This document shows, in pieces, positions 14,789 through 23,344 of a DNA stretch of 45,364 nt. Position 1 is the first letter of the stretch. Each line of letters starts with the position of its first letter. The notes beneath the pieces were generated by a model. It did not search any database and was not told the origin of the DNA. It worked only from the letters and a program-made list of their open reading frames with translations. Made by a program: the position numbers and the translations under genes. Source of the DNA: CANHCC01 sp040381555 (lineage in GTDB: Bacteria; Bacteroidota; Bacteroidia; J057; RFSG01); the NCBI GenBank assembly GCA_040381555.1, contig JBEIHC010000009.1, positions 1 through 45,364 of the forward strand, read 5' to 3'.

Positions 14789-17700
14789 TTAATGTTTTGA
14801 ACTGTCGCTAGGAAGCGATAAACGCTCAGCTGGAGGGGGTGGGGCGGCAGTTGAGGGTCGATAGGGAAATAGTAACTCACCCAAGCGGTCAAATTCTTTT
14901 CTGTAAAAAATTCCTCCCCCTCGTGAGACGGAATTATTTCCGGAAAAACCAAATTGCTCTCGATTAAAAGCCTCCAATGCCAGCATTCCGGGGTTCGGCA
15001 CAGAACGGCGTCTGTTCTCTCTGTTTCCTGTAGGCGGAAGCAATTTAAGTTGCACATTGATATTTCCAATAGTGACATCGCTATTGGCAGAACTGGTGAT
15101 GGCCCCATTTCGTTCAACCGTAACCCGATCATTAAAGAGTTTTGCCTGTAAAGCCAAGTTTACATTCTGAAATTGATTGGATGAGATATTGGCACTAAAG
15201 TTATTCCCGAAGGCCTGAGAAGTCCAATAGTTTAATTGATTGGAAACTAATTCAGCCACCGATGAAGTAACCCCTCCTGCCCCAGATCCAGAACTGGCAG
15301 TGCCAGCGCCTTGAGTATTGGGAGCAAACCGGGAAGACATCAACAAGAAAAAGACCTGGTTGTTCAACTGCTGAGGGTCAGAAGTAATGGCTTTAATACG
15401 AGAACTAACTTCTGCTGAGGATTGGTCATTCAAATTCTGAACATCCAAATTTAAGGCAATCTCAGGACTCAATAGAGATCCATTCATCTTCATCAAAACC
15501 CTTACAGGCACGCGAGAGGAACTTGCTGTGGGTCCCATTAAATCGGCAATATTTGCATATACAAGATAATAGGCACTTAAGTCTAATTGTGCTTCATAGG
15601 GACTTCCCGTCCAGGTAATTCGTCCCCCTTTATCGATGAAAAATCGCTTGTTAAAGGCTCCATTCTGAAGAGTAAAAAGATAATCTCCTTTCTCGATTTC
15701 ATAACTGCCCCGCATGGTAAACTCGCCTTCCGGAGTAATCAATAAATCAATATTGCCATTTCCCTGAGCCTCAATAATCTCCCCTGTTCTTTCATCAAAA
15801 ATGATGCGAACCGTAGCGTCTGGAGTGGCATTCACTGTTATCTTTAATTCGAACCCTGTCAAATCCAATTTCTCTGTAATCTCTTCTTCTACCTGATCAC
15901 TGAGGAAACTGACATAATCGAGCGTGCTTCCCTCTGTATAATCTGTCAATGGAATATTCAAAATCGTGCCAGCCCCCGTCTCTACAAAGGTTGTCAATCT
16001 GATAGTATTTAAATCACCATCGATAGAAGCAACTCCATCCCGAATAATCATTTTGCCGTAAAACAAATCATTATCTTCCTCCCGGGTATTAAATACCATG
16101 AAGTTGCGAATAGATTCCAGCTCAATATTAAATTTAAACTCCCTGAAACCTTGGTGATAAATATATCCACTGAGTAAAGCATAATTCTGCTTGTTACTTA
16201 CCGCTCGATCATCAAAAATCTGGATATTGAGGAAGTTGATATTCTTATCGTTAAATCGAATATTTCCAGTGAATTTATATTTTGTTTTAGTATAATCCAC
16301 TACAAAGGAAACATCCTTAAAATAACCCGTTCCGGTAATTACTGGCCGGTCAAAAGAACCTCTTGCGGTAAACTCATTTAATTCTACCGTACCTGTTAAC
16401 TCATATGCATATCCTGCTAAAAATGGTTCTGCCAAATTTAAAGGCAAATCATAGGAGGCAAGTTTAAAATTCATCGGGGAAATAGTATCGCTCAAGGAAT
16501 ATTGGCCCGTTAATGCCAGTAATTTTTTTCCGCTTTTTTGCAAGGAACAATCCAGAATTAGAGTCTCGGAAGATTGATTCCAAACCGCATTAGCTTCCAC
16601 ATCGCCATATTGTAATTTTCTAAATCCAAAACCTTGGATAAAGGCAAATCCTTGAACAAAAGGATCGCCCAATAAATTATTTAAAATAAGCTGAGCATTG
16701 ACCAATCCCTCCAAATCCTCGCCTGAACCAGATAATTGATTCACAGTAGAAAGCTTAACATTGTCTAACTTAACAACCAGTCCCTCTTGACTTTCTTTGG
16801 CAATGTCACCATAAATATGAAGCGATTGCTTTGTACTATCCATCAAATGCACATCATTTAATTGGATAGTACCATTTTCACTGTAATAAATTATTTCATT
16901 TTTTCCTTTAAAAGTCCACAAATCCTGATTAAGCAATAAAGTGGAATTATTCGAGCCTATTAGGGTGCGAATGACCTGATTCCTAAATACAGTGCTTCCG
17001 AATATTCTGATTTTATTTTGATATTCGTTTTGCAAAGCGCGTAATTCAAACTCAATTGTTTCATTGAACCAAATTGGCTCAAATTCTACCTCTTGAAAAT
17101 TCAAACTCTCCCCAATATTTACCTCTGAAGCTTCCATGTCAGCTTGAGCCAATATTTCACCTGAACCAGCTTCTTTAAATATACTGCCATCTAATTGCAA
17201 CCCTTCTAGATCCACCCCATCAAAAAATATAACATCAGAGCTTAAAGTAAAATTGATAATATCTGTTTTACCTGTCTTTAAATCCATGGATATTTCGGTA
17301 TCAGGAGCTATGTACACACCCGTTTCAAAGAATTCCAACAAGTGCTCTGTATCTTGAAAATGCGCTTTCATGCTGAATTCTGTCGGTAGGGAATCGGGTA
17401 TCATCGTTCGATAATACTGTTGGGTAATACTGTCGTTATTCTGAAAAAACAAACCTCCCTCTTGGATAAGTCTTTGCATCACTTCTACCGAGCGAATAAA
17501 GCTTACATCGGAATGAAAATCCGCTACTAAGCTTTCGCCCCTGAGCTTAATCCAACGCCCGGCAACTGAATCATGACCAGCCTTCACCTGGAAGTTTTCG
17601 ATTTCCAGGGTATCTTTCCCCTTCTTCACTACCTGCGTTTCAAATAGCCTGATTACCCCTTGAAGGTCTTCCAGACTATCCCCTTCAATATGAAGGTTAA

Positions 17701-19465
17701 TTACACTGGAAAATTTCATCGGTAATTCGGTTATTCCTAATTCCAATAAATTGATCTTTTGAAGATCACCTAATACATCATAGTGCAGATTCTCCTGCCC
17801 AAAATCGATGGAAGTTTGAAGGTGAATATTTCCCATCTCTTGATCCCGCACATCCAAAGGACCATTTAAAATCTTTTCTAAGAAACTAATCTCCGTTCGC
17901 ACAGAATCCAGATAGTATCCACCCAACTCACTATTGAGCAACTCAACTTTTGCGGAAGCTTTTAAATTGGATACCTGATCTCCCTCCCCAGAAAAAGTAG
18001 AGGTAATATTCAAATCGGAAGATATTCCAGGCTTGCCTCCAATAATGGAATTTAAATCCAATGATTGTGCTTCCAAACTCCCGACAAAGGTCATAGGCGT
18101 TTTATTAAGGTCCATGTGTAAATCCACCTGGGCATTTCCCTTGGGACTTAATACATCGGCTTGAACGACAAAGTCTGAAAACAACCCAGTAAAGGAGCCT
18201 TTTATTCGCAAATCGGCAGTATGCAATAAATAGGAGGGAATTGGTACAGATGGAATGAAAGCCTTTACTTCTTTGGCCAACAGACGGGACTGGTCCACCT
18301 CTAATTCCATCATAGTCTCTCCTCCTTCGACTAAATTATCAAACCGAACAGCCCCTTTAAGAAAGCTTGAATCCAAAAGTTCTATGTGTACATCCTTGCC
18401 TCTGAGTCGATTTACCTCTCCACTGACCTTACCAGAAAAAATTAAAGGCTTTTCAAAAGGGAGTTTATAGGATGAGAAACTATTCACAAATCGAAAATCT
18501 ACCCGGCTGGGCCTAAACAAAGCCAACCAATTTTCCTGTAATTCATCATCCAATAAAGCTTCTAATGTTTGACCAGGAAGTCGCAGATCTGCATCTATCC
18601 GAGTACCCATAGAATTGATAATCGTTTGATCTAGGTAAACATACGGACTCTCTTCATAACAGATTTCACTAACAAATCTGCCTGAATCTGCCTGATAGTT
18701 ACGAATTTCTTTATCCTGAAGAGAGATTCCTGAAGAGAAATGAGTTCTAAAAGTATCCAAGACAAACCCAGACCAGGTGTCGCGTGCAGAAAGTGTTCGA
18801 ATATCTGCAACTATATTTCCCCTAGGCAGAAGTTCAAAGGACATATCTCCTTGAATACTGTCTAGCATCAAATGGATAAAATTCAAATAATTTCGATTGG
18901 CTAAGCGCTCTGGCCCTTTGGCAGAGTCAATATAGTTGAATCGAGTATCGAACAATCTAATTTTATCTGCCTTAATACTTATTTGCATAGGAGCAGAAGC
19001 TACGGTGTCTTCATCAGATCCAGAAAGAAAGAACAAGTTTAACTTCAGGTCCTCAGTCCTTCGATAAAGATTAAAATACCCTTCATCCACCTCTATATCT
19101 CCTATATTAATGTACTTACTGGCTCCCACAGCACCTAGCCAACCCGGAATGGAAGTATCCAATAAGCTGAGTTTTACCTTCCGGGCAGCAATGAACTTTT
19201 CCCCTCTGGTGTCATACATCACAAAATCGCGAATAATTAAATAATCCCAGAGGGCAATTTCTACCGAACCAATTTCCACTTTTACCCCCAATGAAGTTTC
19301 TAATTCCGCTTTTACATAGGGCAAAATTTTATTTTGAATGATTGGGAAACGCAGGGTATAAAGCAATATTAGGAACAAAGTCAGTATGAACAGACTGCCA
19401 TAAGCCATCTGTCTCAACAGAAATAAAAAAGCGTTCCTAAATTTTTCCAACTGAACCGGTCTCAA
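14789..19465 (-). CDS. TamB/DUF490-like translocation and assembly protein
   Basis: A 1558-residue protein of the TamB (AsmA-like) superfamily, which forms a long hydrophobic beta-taco groove spanning the periplasm and helps move lipids or assemble outer-membrane proteins. One N-terminal membrane helix (about 20-42) is followed by the LGVKVEIGSVEIALWDYLIIRDF signature and then ~1300 residues of short alternating beta strands. The C-terminal DUF490 part is around 1150-1480 (ISPEGEFTMRGSYEI-like segments, then the ITSDPQQLNNQVFFLLMSSRF block). It ends in a Pro/Ser-rich tail. The start given is TTG at 19465; an ATG at residue 20 (MAYGSLFIL) is possible. No TamA-like gene is adjacent. Confidence 0.85.
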   Translation of the reverse strand: MRPVQLEKFRNAFLFLLRQMAYGSLFILTLFLILLYTLRFPIIQNKILPYVKAELETSLGVKVEIGSVEIALWDYLIIRDFVMYDTRGEKFIAARKVKLSLLDTSIPGWLGAVGASKYINIGDIEVDEGYFNLYRRTEDLKLNLFFLSGSDEDTVASAPMQISIKADKIRLFDTRFNYIDSAKGPERLANRNYLNFIHLMLDSIQGDMSFELLPRGNIVADIRTLSARDTWSGFVLDTFRTHFSSGISLQDKEIRNYQADSGRFVSEICYEESPYVYLDQTIINSMGTRIDADLRLPGQTLEALLDDELQENWLALFRPSRVDFRFVNSFSSYKLPFEKPLIFSGKVSGEVNRLRGKDVHIELLDSSFLKGAVRFDNLVEGGETMMELEVDQSRLLAKEVKAFIPSVPIPSYLLHTADLRIKGSFTGLFSDFVVQADVLSPKGNAQVDLHMDLNKTPMTFVGSLEAQSLDLNSIIGGKPGISSDLNITSTFSGEGDQVSNLKASAKVELLNSELGGYYLDSVRTEISFLEKILNGPLDVRDQEMGNIHLQTSIDFGQENLHYDVLGDLQKINLLELGITELPMKFSSVINLHIEGDSLEDLQGVIRLFETQVVKKGKDTLEIENFQVKAGHDSVAGRWIKLRGESLVADFHSDVSFIRSVEVMQRLIQEGGLFFQNNDSITQQYYRTMIPDSLPTEFSMKAHFQDTEHLLEFFETGVYIAPDTEISMDLKTGKTDIINFTLSSDVIFFDGVDLEGLQLDGSIFKEAGSGEILAQADMEASEVNIGESLNFQEVEFEPIWFNETIEFELRALQNEYQNKIRIFGSTVFRNQVIRTLIGSNNSTLLLNQDLWTFKGKNEIIYYSENGTIQLNDVHLMDSTKQSLHIYGDIAKESQEGLVVKLDNVKLSTVNQLSGSGEDLEGLVNAQLILNNLLGDPFVQGFAFIQGFGFRKLQYGDVEANAVWNQSSETLILDCSLQKSGKKLLALTGQYSLSDTISPMNFKLASYDLPLNLAEPFLAGYAYELTGTVELNEFTARGSFDRPVITGTGYFKDVSFVVDYTKTKYKFTGNIRFNDKNINFLNIQIFDDRAVSNKQNYALLSGYIYHQGFREFKFNIELESIRNFMVFNTREEDNDLFYGKMIIRDGVASIDGDLNTIRLTTFVETGAGTILNIPLTDYTEGSTLDYVSFLSDQVEEEITEKLDLTGFELKITVNATPDATVRIIFDERTGEIIEAQGNGNIDLLITPEGEFTMRGSYEIEKGDYLFTLQNGAFNKRFFIDKGGRITWTGSPYEAQLDLSAYYLVYANIADLMGPTASSSRVPVRVLMKMNGSLLSPEIALNLDVQNLNDQSSAEVSSRIKAITSDPQQLNNQVFFLLMSSRFAPNTQGAGTASSGSGAGGVTSSVAELVSNQLNYWTSQAFGNNFSANISSNQFQNVNLALQAKLFNDRVTVERNGAITSSANSDVTIGNINVQLKLLPPTGNRENRRRSVPNPGMLALEAFNREQFGFSGNNSVSRGGGIFYRKEFDRLGELLFPYRPSTAAPPPPAERLSLPSDSSKH

Positions 19466-19475
19466 GCTAACCTGA

Positions 19476-19483
19476 CAAAATTA
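19476..19483 (-). promoter_or_regulatory. -7 box for the TamB-like gene
   Basis: TAATTTTG on the minus strand, 10 bases before the TTG at 19465. It shares the short divergent region with the thrS promoter. Confidence 0.45.
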
Positions 19484-19504
19484 ACATAATTGCTACAGTA
19501 CTTA

Positions 19505-19536
19505 TTGCACTGCCCGATGCATTATGCTAATTTTGC
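19505..19536 (+). promoter_or_regulatory. Promoter of the thrS operon
   Basis: TTG at 19505-19507 and TAATTTTGC at 19528-19536, 20 bases apart. This is the best match in the window to the full Bacteroidota promoter (-33 TTG, -7 TAnnTTTG). The leader to the GTG start would be about 15 bases, too short for a T-box. Confidence 0.65.
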
Positions 19537-19554
19537 ATCTTAAATTATACACTC

Positions 19555-21519
19555 GTGATACAAATCACTTTACCAGATGGCAGTGTCCGCGAATATCCAA
19601 AAGGAATCAGCGGCCATGAAATTGCACTCAGCATTAGTGAGGGGCTGGCAAGAAATGTACTTGCCGCAAAGGTTAATGGCCTTGTGGTTGAGTCAAACAG
19701 ACCAATAACAGAAAATGCAACTGTACAACTCCTGACTTGGAACGATGCGGAAGGTAAAGCAACTTTTTGGCATTCCTCAGCACACATCCTGGCTGAAGCT
19801 TTGGAAAATATCTATCCTGGAGTAAAATTTGGAATTGGGCCAGCCGTTGAAAACGGTTTTTACTACGATATCGACCCGGGAGAGCATCCTATTTCATCTG
19901 ATGACTTTGGGAAAATTGAAGCCAAATTCCTTGAGTTGGCAAAAAGCACGGAAAAGTTCGTCCGAAAAGAAATCTCTAAGCAGTCTGCAATTGACTTTTT
20001 CACCCAAAAAGGGGATGAATATAAATTAGAACTCTTGGATGGCCTTCAGGATGGGGATATCACTTTTTATGAATCTGGGAACTTTGTTGATTTATGCAAA
20101 GGGCCTCATATCCCAGATTCTTCTTCAATTAAGGCAGTAAAATTACTTAGTACGGCCGGCGCCTATTGGAGAGGGGATGAAAAGCGTAAAATGCTCACTC
20201 GAATCTATGGAATCACCTTTCCCAAACAAAAGGAACTAACTGAATACCTAGAAAAATTAGAAGAAGCCAAGAAAAGGGATCACCGAAAACTCGGGAAAGA
20301 AATGGAGCTTTTTGCCTTTTCCGAAAAAGTAGGAATGGGTCTGCCCCTATGGTTACCTAAAGGAACTGCCCTGAGAGAAAGATTGGAAAAATTTCTTCGC
20401 TCTGTCCAAGTGGAGCACGGATATGATCCAGTTATTACTCCTCATATTGGAAAAAAAGAATTGTATATCTGCTCAGGGCATTATGAAAAATATGGAAAAG
20501 ATTCCTTCCAGCCCATTCATACCCCACAGGACGGAGAAGAGTTTCTACTGAAACCCATGAATTGCCCGCATCACTGCGAGATTTATAAAACACGCCCCAG
20601 ATCCTATAGGGAATTACCCTTACGACTCGCTGAGTTTGGAACGGTTTACAGATACGAACAAAGTGGAGAATTACATGGCCTAACTCGGGTAAGAGGATTT
20701 ACCCAGGATGATGCACATATATTTTGTAGACCGGATCAGGTAAAGGAAGAATTTCTGAAAGTAATTGATATCGTTTTATTGATATTCAACACTTTAGGAT
20801 TTGAGGACTTTAGTGCTCAAATATCCCTAAGAGACAAGGATAACCGAGAAAAATACATAGGTTCAGATGAACTTTGGGAAAAAGCAGAGGCATCAATACA
20901 AGAAGCCTGTCTGGAAAAAGGGCTTAAAACCGTTACAGAATACGGGGAAGCTGCTTTTTATGGACCAAAGCTGGATTTTATGGTGAAGGATGCATTGGGG
21001 AGAAGGTGGCAGCTGGGAACAATTCAGGTTGACTATAATTTACCAGAGAGATTCGAGTTGGAATATACGGGTGCGGATAACCAAAAGCATCGTCCTGTTA
21101 TGATACACAGAGCGCCATTCGGTTCATTAGAACGCTTTATTGCGGTATTGTTGGAACACACAGGAGGAAATTTCCCACTATGGCTTATGCCGGAGCAAGT
21201 AATTGTACTTCCGGTAAGTGATCGTTTTAATGATTATGCAAAAAAAGTTGTTGAATCCCTGAAATTTTCCGATATTCGCACCCTCATAGACGACCGGAGT
21301 GAAAAAATCGGACGAAAAATCCGGGATGCTGAGGTCTCCAAAATCCCCTACATGCTTATCATTGGTGAGCAAGAGGTTGAAAACGGAGGCGTTGCAGTTC
21401 GGAAACATCGTGAAGGTGATTTGGGCGTCATGACAATGGAAGTATTTATCAAACTCGTGCAAGATGCCGAACAACAGTCTAAAAATCCAAAGGTAAATGA
21501 TGGGAAAAACGAAGAGTAG
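19555..21519 (+). CDS. thrS: Threonyl-tRNA synthetase
   Basis: A 654-residue class II synthetase charging tRNA-Thr. Domains in order: TGS (1-60), editing domain with HSSAH (His73, His77) and VDLCKGPH, catalytic core with LPKGTALRERLEKFLR, the zinc-binding KPMNCPHHC and LPLRLAEFGTVYRYEQSGELHGLTRVRGFTQDDAHIF, and the anticodon-binding domain from about 545. The length is normal. It starts with GTG at 19555, the first codon of the TGS domain. It leads the operon thrS-infC-rpmI-rplT, a widely conserved translation cluster. Confidence 0.97.
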   Translation: MIQITLPDGSVREYPKGISGHEIALSISEGLARNVLAAKVNGLVVESNRPITENATVQLLTWNDAEGKATFWHSSAHILAEALENIYPGVKFGIGPAVENGFYYDIDPGEHPISSDDFGKIEAKFLELAKSTEKFVRKEISKQSAIDFFTQKGDEYKLELLDGLQDGDITFYESGNFVDLCKGPHIPDSSSIKAVKLLSTAGAYWRGDEKRKMLTRIYGITFPKQKELTEYLEKLEEAKKRDHRKLGKEMELFAFSEKVGMGLPLWLPKGTALRERLEKFLRSVQVEHGYDPVITPHIGKKELYICSGHYEKYGKDSFQPIHTPQDGEEFLLKPMNCPHHCEIYKTRPRSYRELPLRLAEFGTVYRYEQSGELHGLTRVRGFTQDDAHIFCRPDQVKEEFLKVIDIVLLIFNTLGFEDFSAQISLRDKDNREKYIGSDELWEKAEASIQEACLEKGLKTVTEYGEAAFYGPKLDFMVKDALGRRWQLGTIQVDYNLPERFELEYTGADNQKHRPVMIHRAPFGSLERFIAVLLEHTGGNFPLWLMPEQVIVLPVSDRFNDYAKKVVESLKFSDIRTLIDDRSEKIGRKIRDAEVSKIPYMLIIGEQEVENGGVAVRKHREGDLGVMTMEVFIKLVQDAEQQSKNPKVNDGKNEE

Positions 21520-21540
21520 CTCAATTAATAATCTATTTGC

Positions 21541-22095
21541 ATGGCGCTCGTAAACAGAGGGAGAAAGGAAGAGCCTTACCGGATAAATGAAGACATCCAT
21601 GCAACAGAAGTGCGGATTGTCGGGCTGGAAGAGGATGAACAAAATGGAGTGTTCCCCATTGATGTTGCCCGTAAAATGGCAATTGAGCAGAAAAAAGATT
21701 TAGTGGAAATTGCACCTAATGCACAACCTCCGGTTTGCAGAATTGTAGAGTACACCAAATTTAAGTACGAACAAAAGAAAAGAGAAAAGGAAAATAAAAG
21801 TAAACAGCATATTGTTGTGGTGAAAGAAATACGATTCGGCCCAAATACGGACGAACACGATTTCAATTTCAAACTTAAACATGCTGAAAAATTTCTGAAA
21901 GAGGGGAATAAAGTAAAAGCTTATGTACACTTCTATGGTAGAACCATTGTGTACAAAGAAAGAGGGGAGAAGTTGTTACTTGAATTTGCAGTTGCTCTTG
22001 AAAATATAGCTAAGGTGGAAATGTTGCCTAAACTGGAGGGAAAAAGAATGTACATTCTCCTGTCTCCAACCCCCAAAGCTACGGTAGTAAAATAA
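21541..22095 (+). CDS. infC: Translation initiation factor IF-3
   Basis: A 184-residue IF-3, which binds the 30S subunit and checks the start codon and initiator tRNA. The N-domain has EEPYRINEDIHATEVRIVG, the Lys-rich linker is around 77-92, and the C-domain has VKEIRFGPNTDEHDF and the Lys/Arg-rich GRTIVYKERGE. It starts with ATG at 21541, unlike Escherichia coli infC, whose AUU start allows autoregulation; that control is therefore not expected here. It lies 21 bases after thrS. Confidence 0.96.
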   Translation: MALVNRGRKEEPYRINEDIHATEVRIVGLEEDEQNGVFPIDVARKMAIEQKKDLVEIAPNAQPPVCRIVEYTKFKYEQKKREKENKSKQHIVVVKEIRFGPNTDEHDFNFKLKHAEKFLKEGNKVKAYVHFYGRTIVYKERGEKLLLEFAVALENIAKVEMLPKLEGKRMYILLSPTPKATVVK

Positions 22096-22123
22096 ATGTG
22101 TATCTAAATCGAAGTGTACCTAT

Positions 22124-22318
22124 ATGCCTAAAATGAAGTCAAATTCCGGAGCCCGTAAACGGTTCAAGATTACCGGTTCCGGTAAGGTGAAAAGGAAACA
22201 TGCTTTTCTTCGTCACATCCTGACTAAGAAGTCCACCAAACGCAAAAGAGCCCTAGGCAATGATGCATTGGTGCACCCTTCTGATGAAAACAGGATTCGT
22301 CGTATGTTAATCATTTGA
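22124..22318 (+). CDS. rpmI: 50S ribosomal protein L35
   Basis: A 64-residue, very basic ribosomal protein bL35: MPKMKSNSGARKRFKITGSG start, KRKHAFLRHILTKKSTKRKR core, and an LII end. Normal length and the standard position between infC and rplT. Confidence 0.96.
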   Translation: MPKMKSNSGARKRFKITGSGKVKRKHAFLRHILTKKSTKRKRALGNDALVHPSDENRIRRMLII

Positions 22319-22359
22319 TTCCCATTACCTTTAGTTGTTAATTGTTTCACCCGGGGGCA

Positions 22360-22379
22360 GGTTTTAAGCGTGCAAAACC
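22360..22379 (+). promoter_or_regulatory. Hairpin in the rpmI-rplT spacer
   Basis: GGTTTT (22360-22365) pairs with AAAACC (22374-22379) around an 8-base loop, with G-run and C-run flanks (22353-22357 and 22385-22388) that could extend it. In other bacteria L20 controls this operon by binding its own mRNA. The position is suggestive but no family motif was recognised. Confidence 0.35.
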
Positions 22380-22406
22380 ACCTCACCCCAAAAAACAAAT
22401 TGTAAA

Positions 22407-22769
22407 ATGCCTAGATCCGTAAATGCGGTAGCCTCCCGCCGAAGAAGGAAAAAAGTTCTCAAACTCGCCAAAGGTTATTTTGGGAGAAAAAAGAATGTTT
22501 GGACAGTAGCCAAAAACCAGGTAGAAAAAGGTCTAACCTTCGCCTACCGCGATCGTAAAACCAAAAAACGCACTTTCCGCGGTTTATGGATTCAGCGTAT
22601 TAATGCTGCTGCAAGAATTCATGGTCTTTCCTATTCCCAGTTCATGGGTATGCTTGGTAAAGCTTCCATTAATCTCAATCGAAAAGTGTTGGCTGATTTG
22701 GCAATGAATCATCCTGATGCATTCAAAGCATTGGTTCAGCAAGTATACTCCGGAAAAGTAACAGTTTAA
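22407..22769 (+). CDS. rplT: 50S ribosomal protein L20
   Basis: A 120-residue bL20, an early assembly protein of the large subunit: MPRSVNAVASRRRRKKVLK start, AKGYFGRKKNVWTVAKNQV, LWIQRINAAARIHGLSYSQFM and a C-terminal LADLAMNHPDAFKALV. Normal length, last gene of the thrS operon, followed 20 bases on by a strong terminator. The 88-base gap to rpmI is the only sizeable gap inside the operon. Confidence 0.97.
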   Translation: MPRSVNAVASRRRRKKVLKLAKGYFGRKKNVWTVAKNQVEKGLTFAYRDRKTKKRTFRGLWIQRINAAARIHGLSYSQFMGMLGKASINLNRKVLADLAMNHPDAFKALVQQVYSGKVTV

Positions 22770-22788
22770 TCTACTCTTTTCCAACCCC

Positions 22789-22820
22789 AAAAGCCTGCCT
22801 ATTCTTTAGGCAGGCTTTTT
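22789..22820. terminator. Bidirectional terminator between rplT and the LEA14-like gene
   Basis: AAAAGCCTGCCTA (22789-22801) pairs perfectly with TAGGCAGGCTTTT (22807-22819) around TTCTT. A T-run follows on plus and an A-run precedes it, so it can stop both transcripts. The stop codon of the minus-strand gene (22801-22799) lies inside the stem. Confidence 0.85.
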
Positions 22821-23290
22821 GAGTTTAATAAATCTCCAACTTGTACCTCGTCTTGGTAATTAAACGGAATTTCTCGGCTAATCCCTTTTACTCTAGCCCT
22901 TAATCTACCTTCTAACTTAATGGAAACCAATGAATTTGAACGAAACACTTGAATCAATGGCAGTGCATTTTGAATAATCCCCTTAAACTGCAATTGTAGA
23001 TTCAATGGCATTTCTGAAATACCTTTTTTACTCAATACTAAGGTAGAATCAGTTTTCAGTTTGCCTACATATCGATTCTCCAAATATACTTCTGCCTCCA
23101 AACCCTGTATGGCAATTTTATAGGTATTCGCATTGCGAATACCAGCGCAAAAACTTAACTCCATTCCCTCAAAATTTAACTTTTGAACCTGTACCCGATT
23201 GATATTGACCAACTCAGGCTGAATAAAACTTGGAGCACATCCATTCATCCAAATTATTAGTATAGAAATAATACTTATTCGTTTTCTCAT
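22799..23290 (-). CDS. LEA14-like lipoprotein
   Basis: A 163-residue exported protein. From the ATG at 23290 the N-terminus MRKRISIISILIIWMNGC is a short lipoprotein signal with Cys18 as the likely lipid site (Met-Asn-Gly before Cys is unusual but acceptable). The remainder has the strand pattern of LEA_2 / WHy domains (NRVQVQKLNFEGMELSFCAGIRNANTYKIAI... then ...LVLSKKGISEMPLNLQLQF), a small beta-sandwich known in plant stress proteins and bacteria; the function is unknown. A longer frame begins at 23401 but would add a non-signal extension running into the divergent gene, so I reject it. The stop codon lies in the shared terminator. Confidence 0.7.
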   Translation of the reverse strand: MRKRISIISILIIWMNGCAPSFIQPELVNINRVQVQKLNFEGMELSFCAGIRNANTYKIAIQGLEAEVYLENRYVGKLKTDSTLVLSKKGISEMPLNLQLQFKGIIQNALPLIQVFRSNSLVSIKLEGRLRARVKGISREIPFNYQDEVQVGDLLNSKSLPKE

Positions 23291-23332
23291 AATCTCACTT
23301 AATAAATTTCCGAATTTAGACTTCCAAATTAG

Positions 23333-23340
23333 TACTTTTG
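23333..23340 (+). promoter_or_regulatory. -7 box four bases before an ATG
   Basis: TACTTTTG on plus with only AACC before the ATG at 23345. Transcription should start at or within a base of the start codon. Confidence 0.6.
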
Positions 23341-23344
23341 AACC

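Noticed and set aside
14782..15132. 116-residue minus-strand frame
   Set aside because: It lies wholly inside the TamB-like gene in another frame.
19466..19554. T-box or other threonine-responsive leader before thrS
   Set aside because: Only about 15 bases separate the predicted transcript start from the GTG, too short for any T-box.
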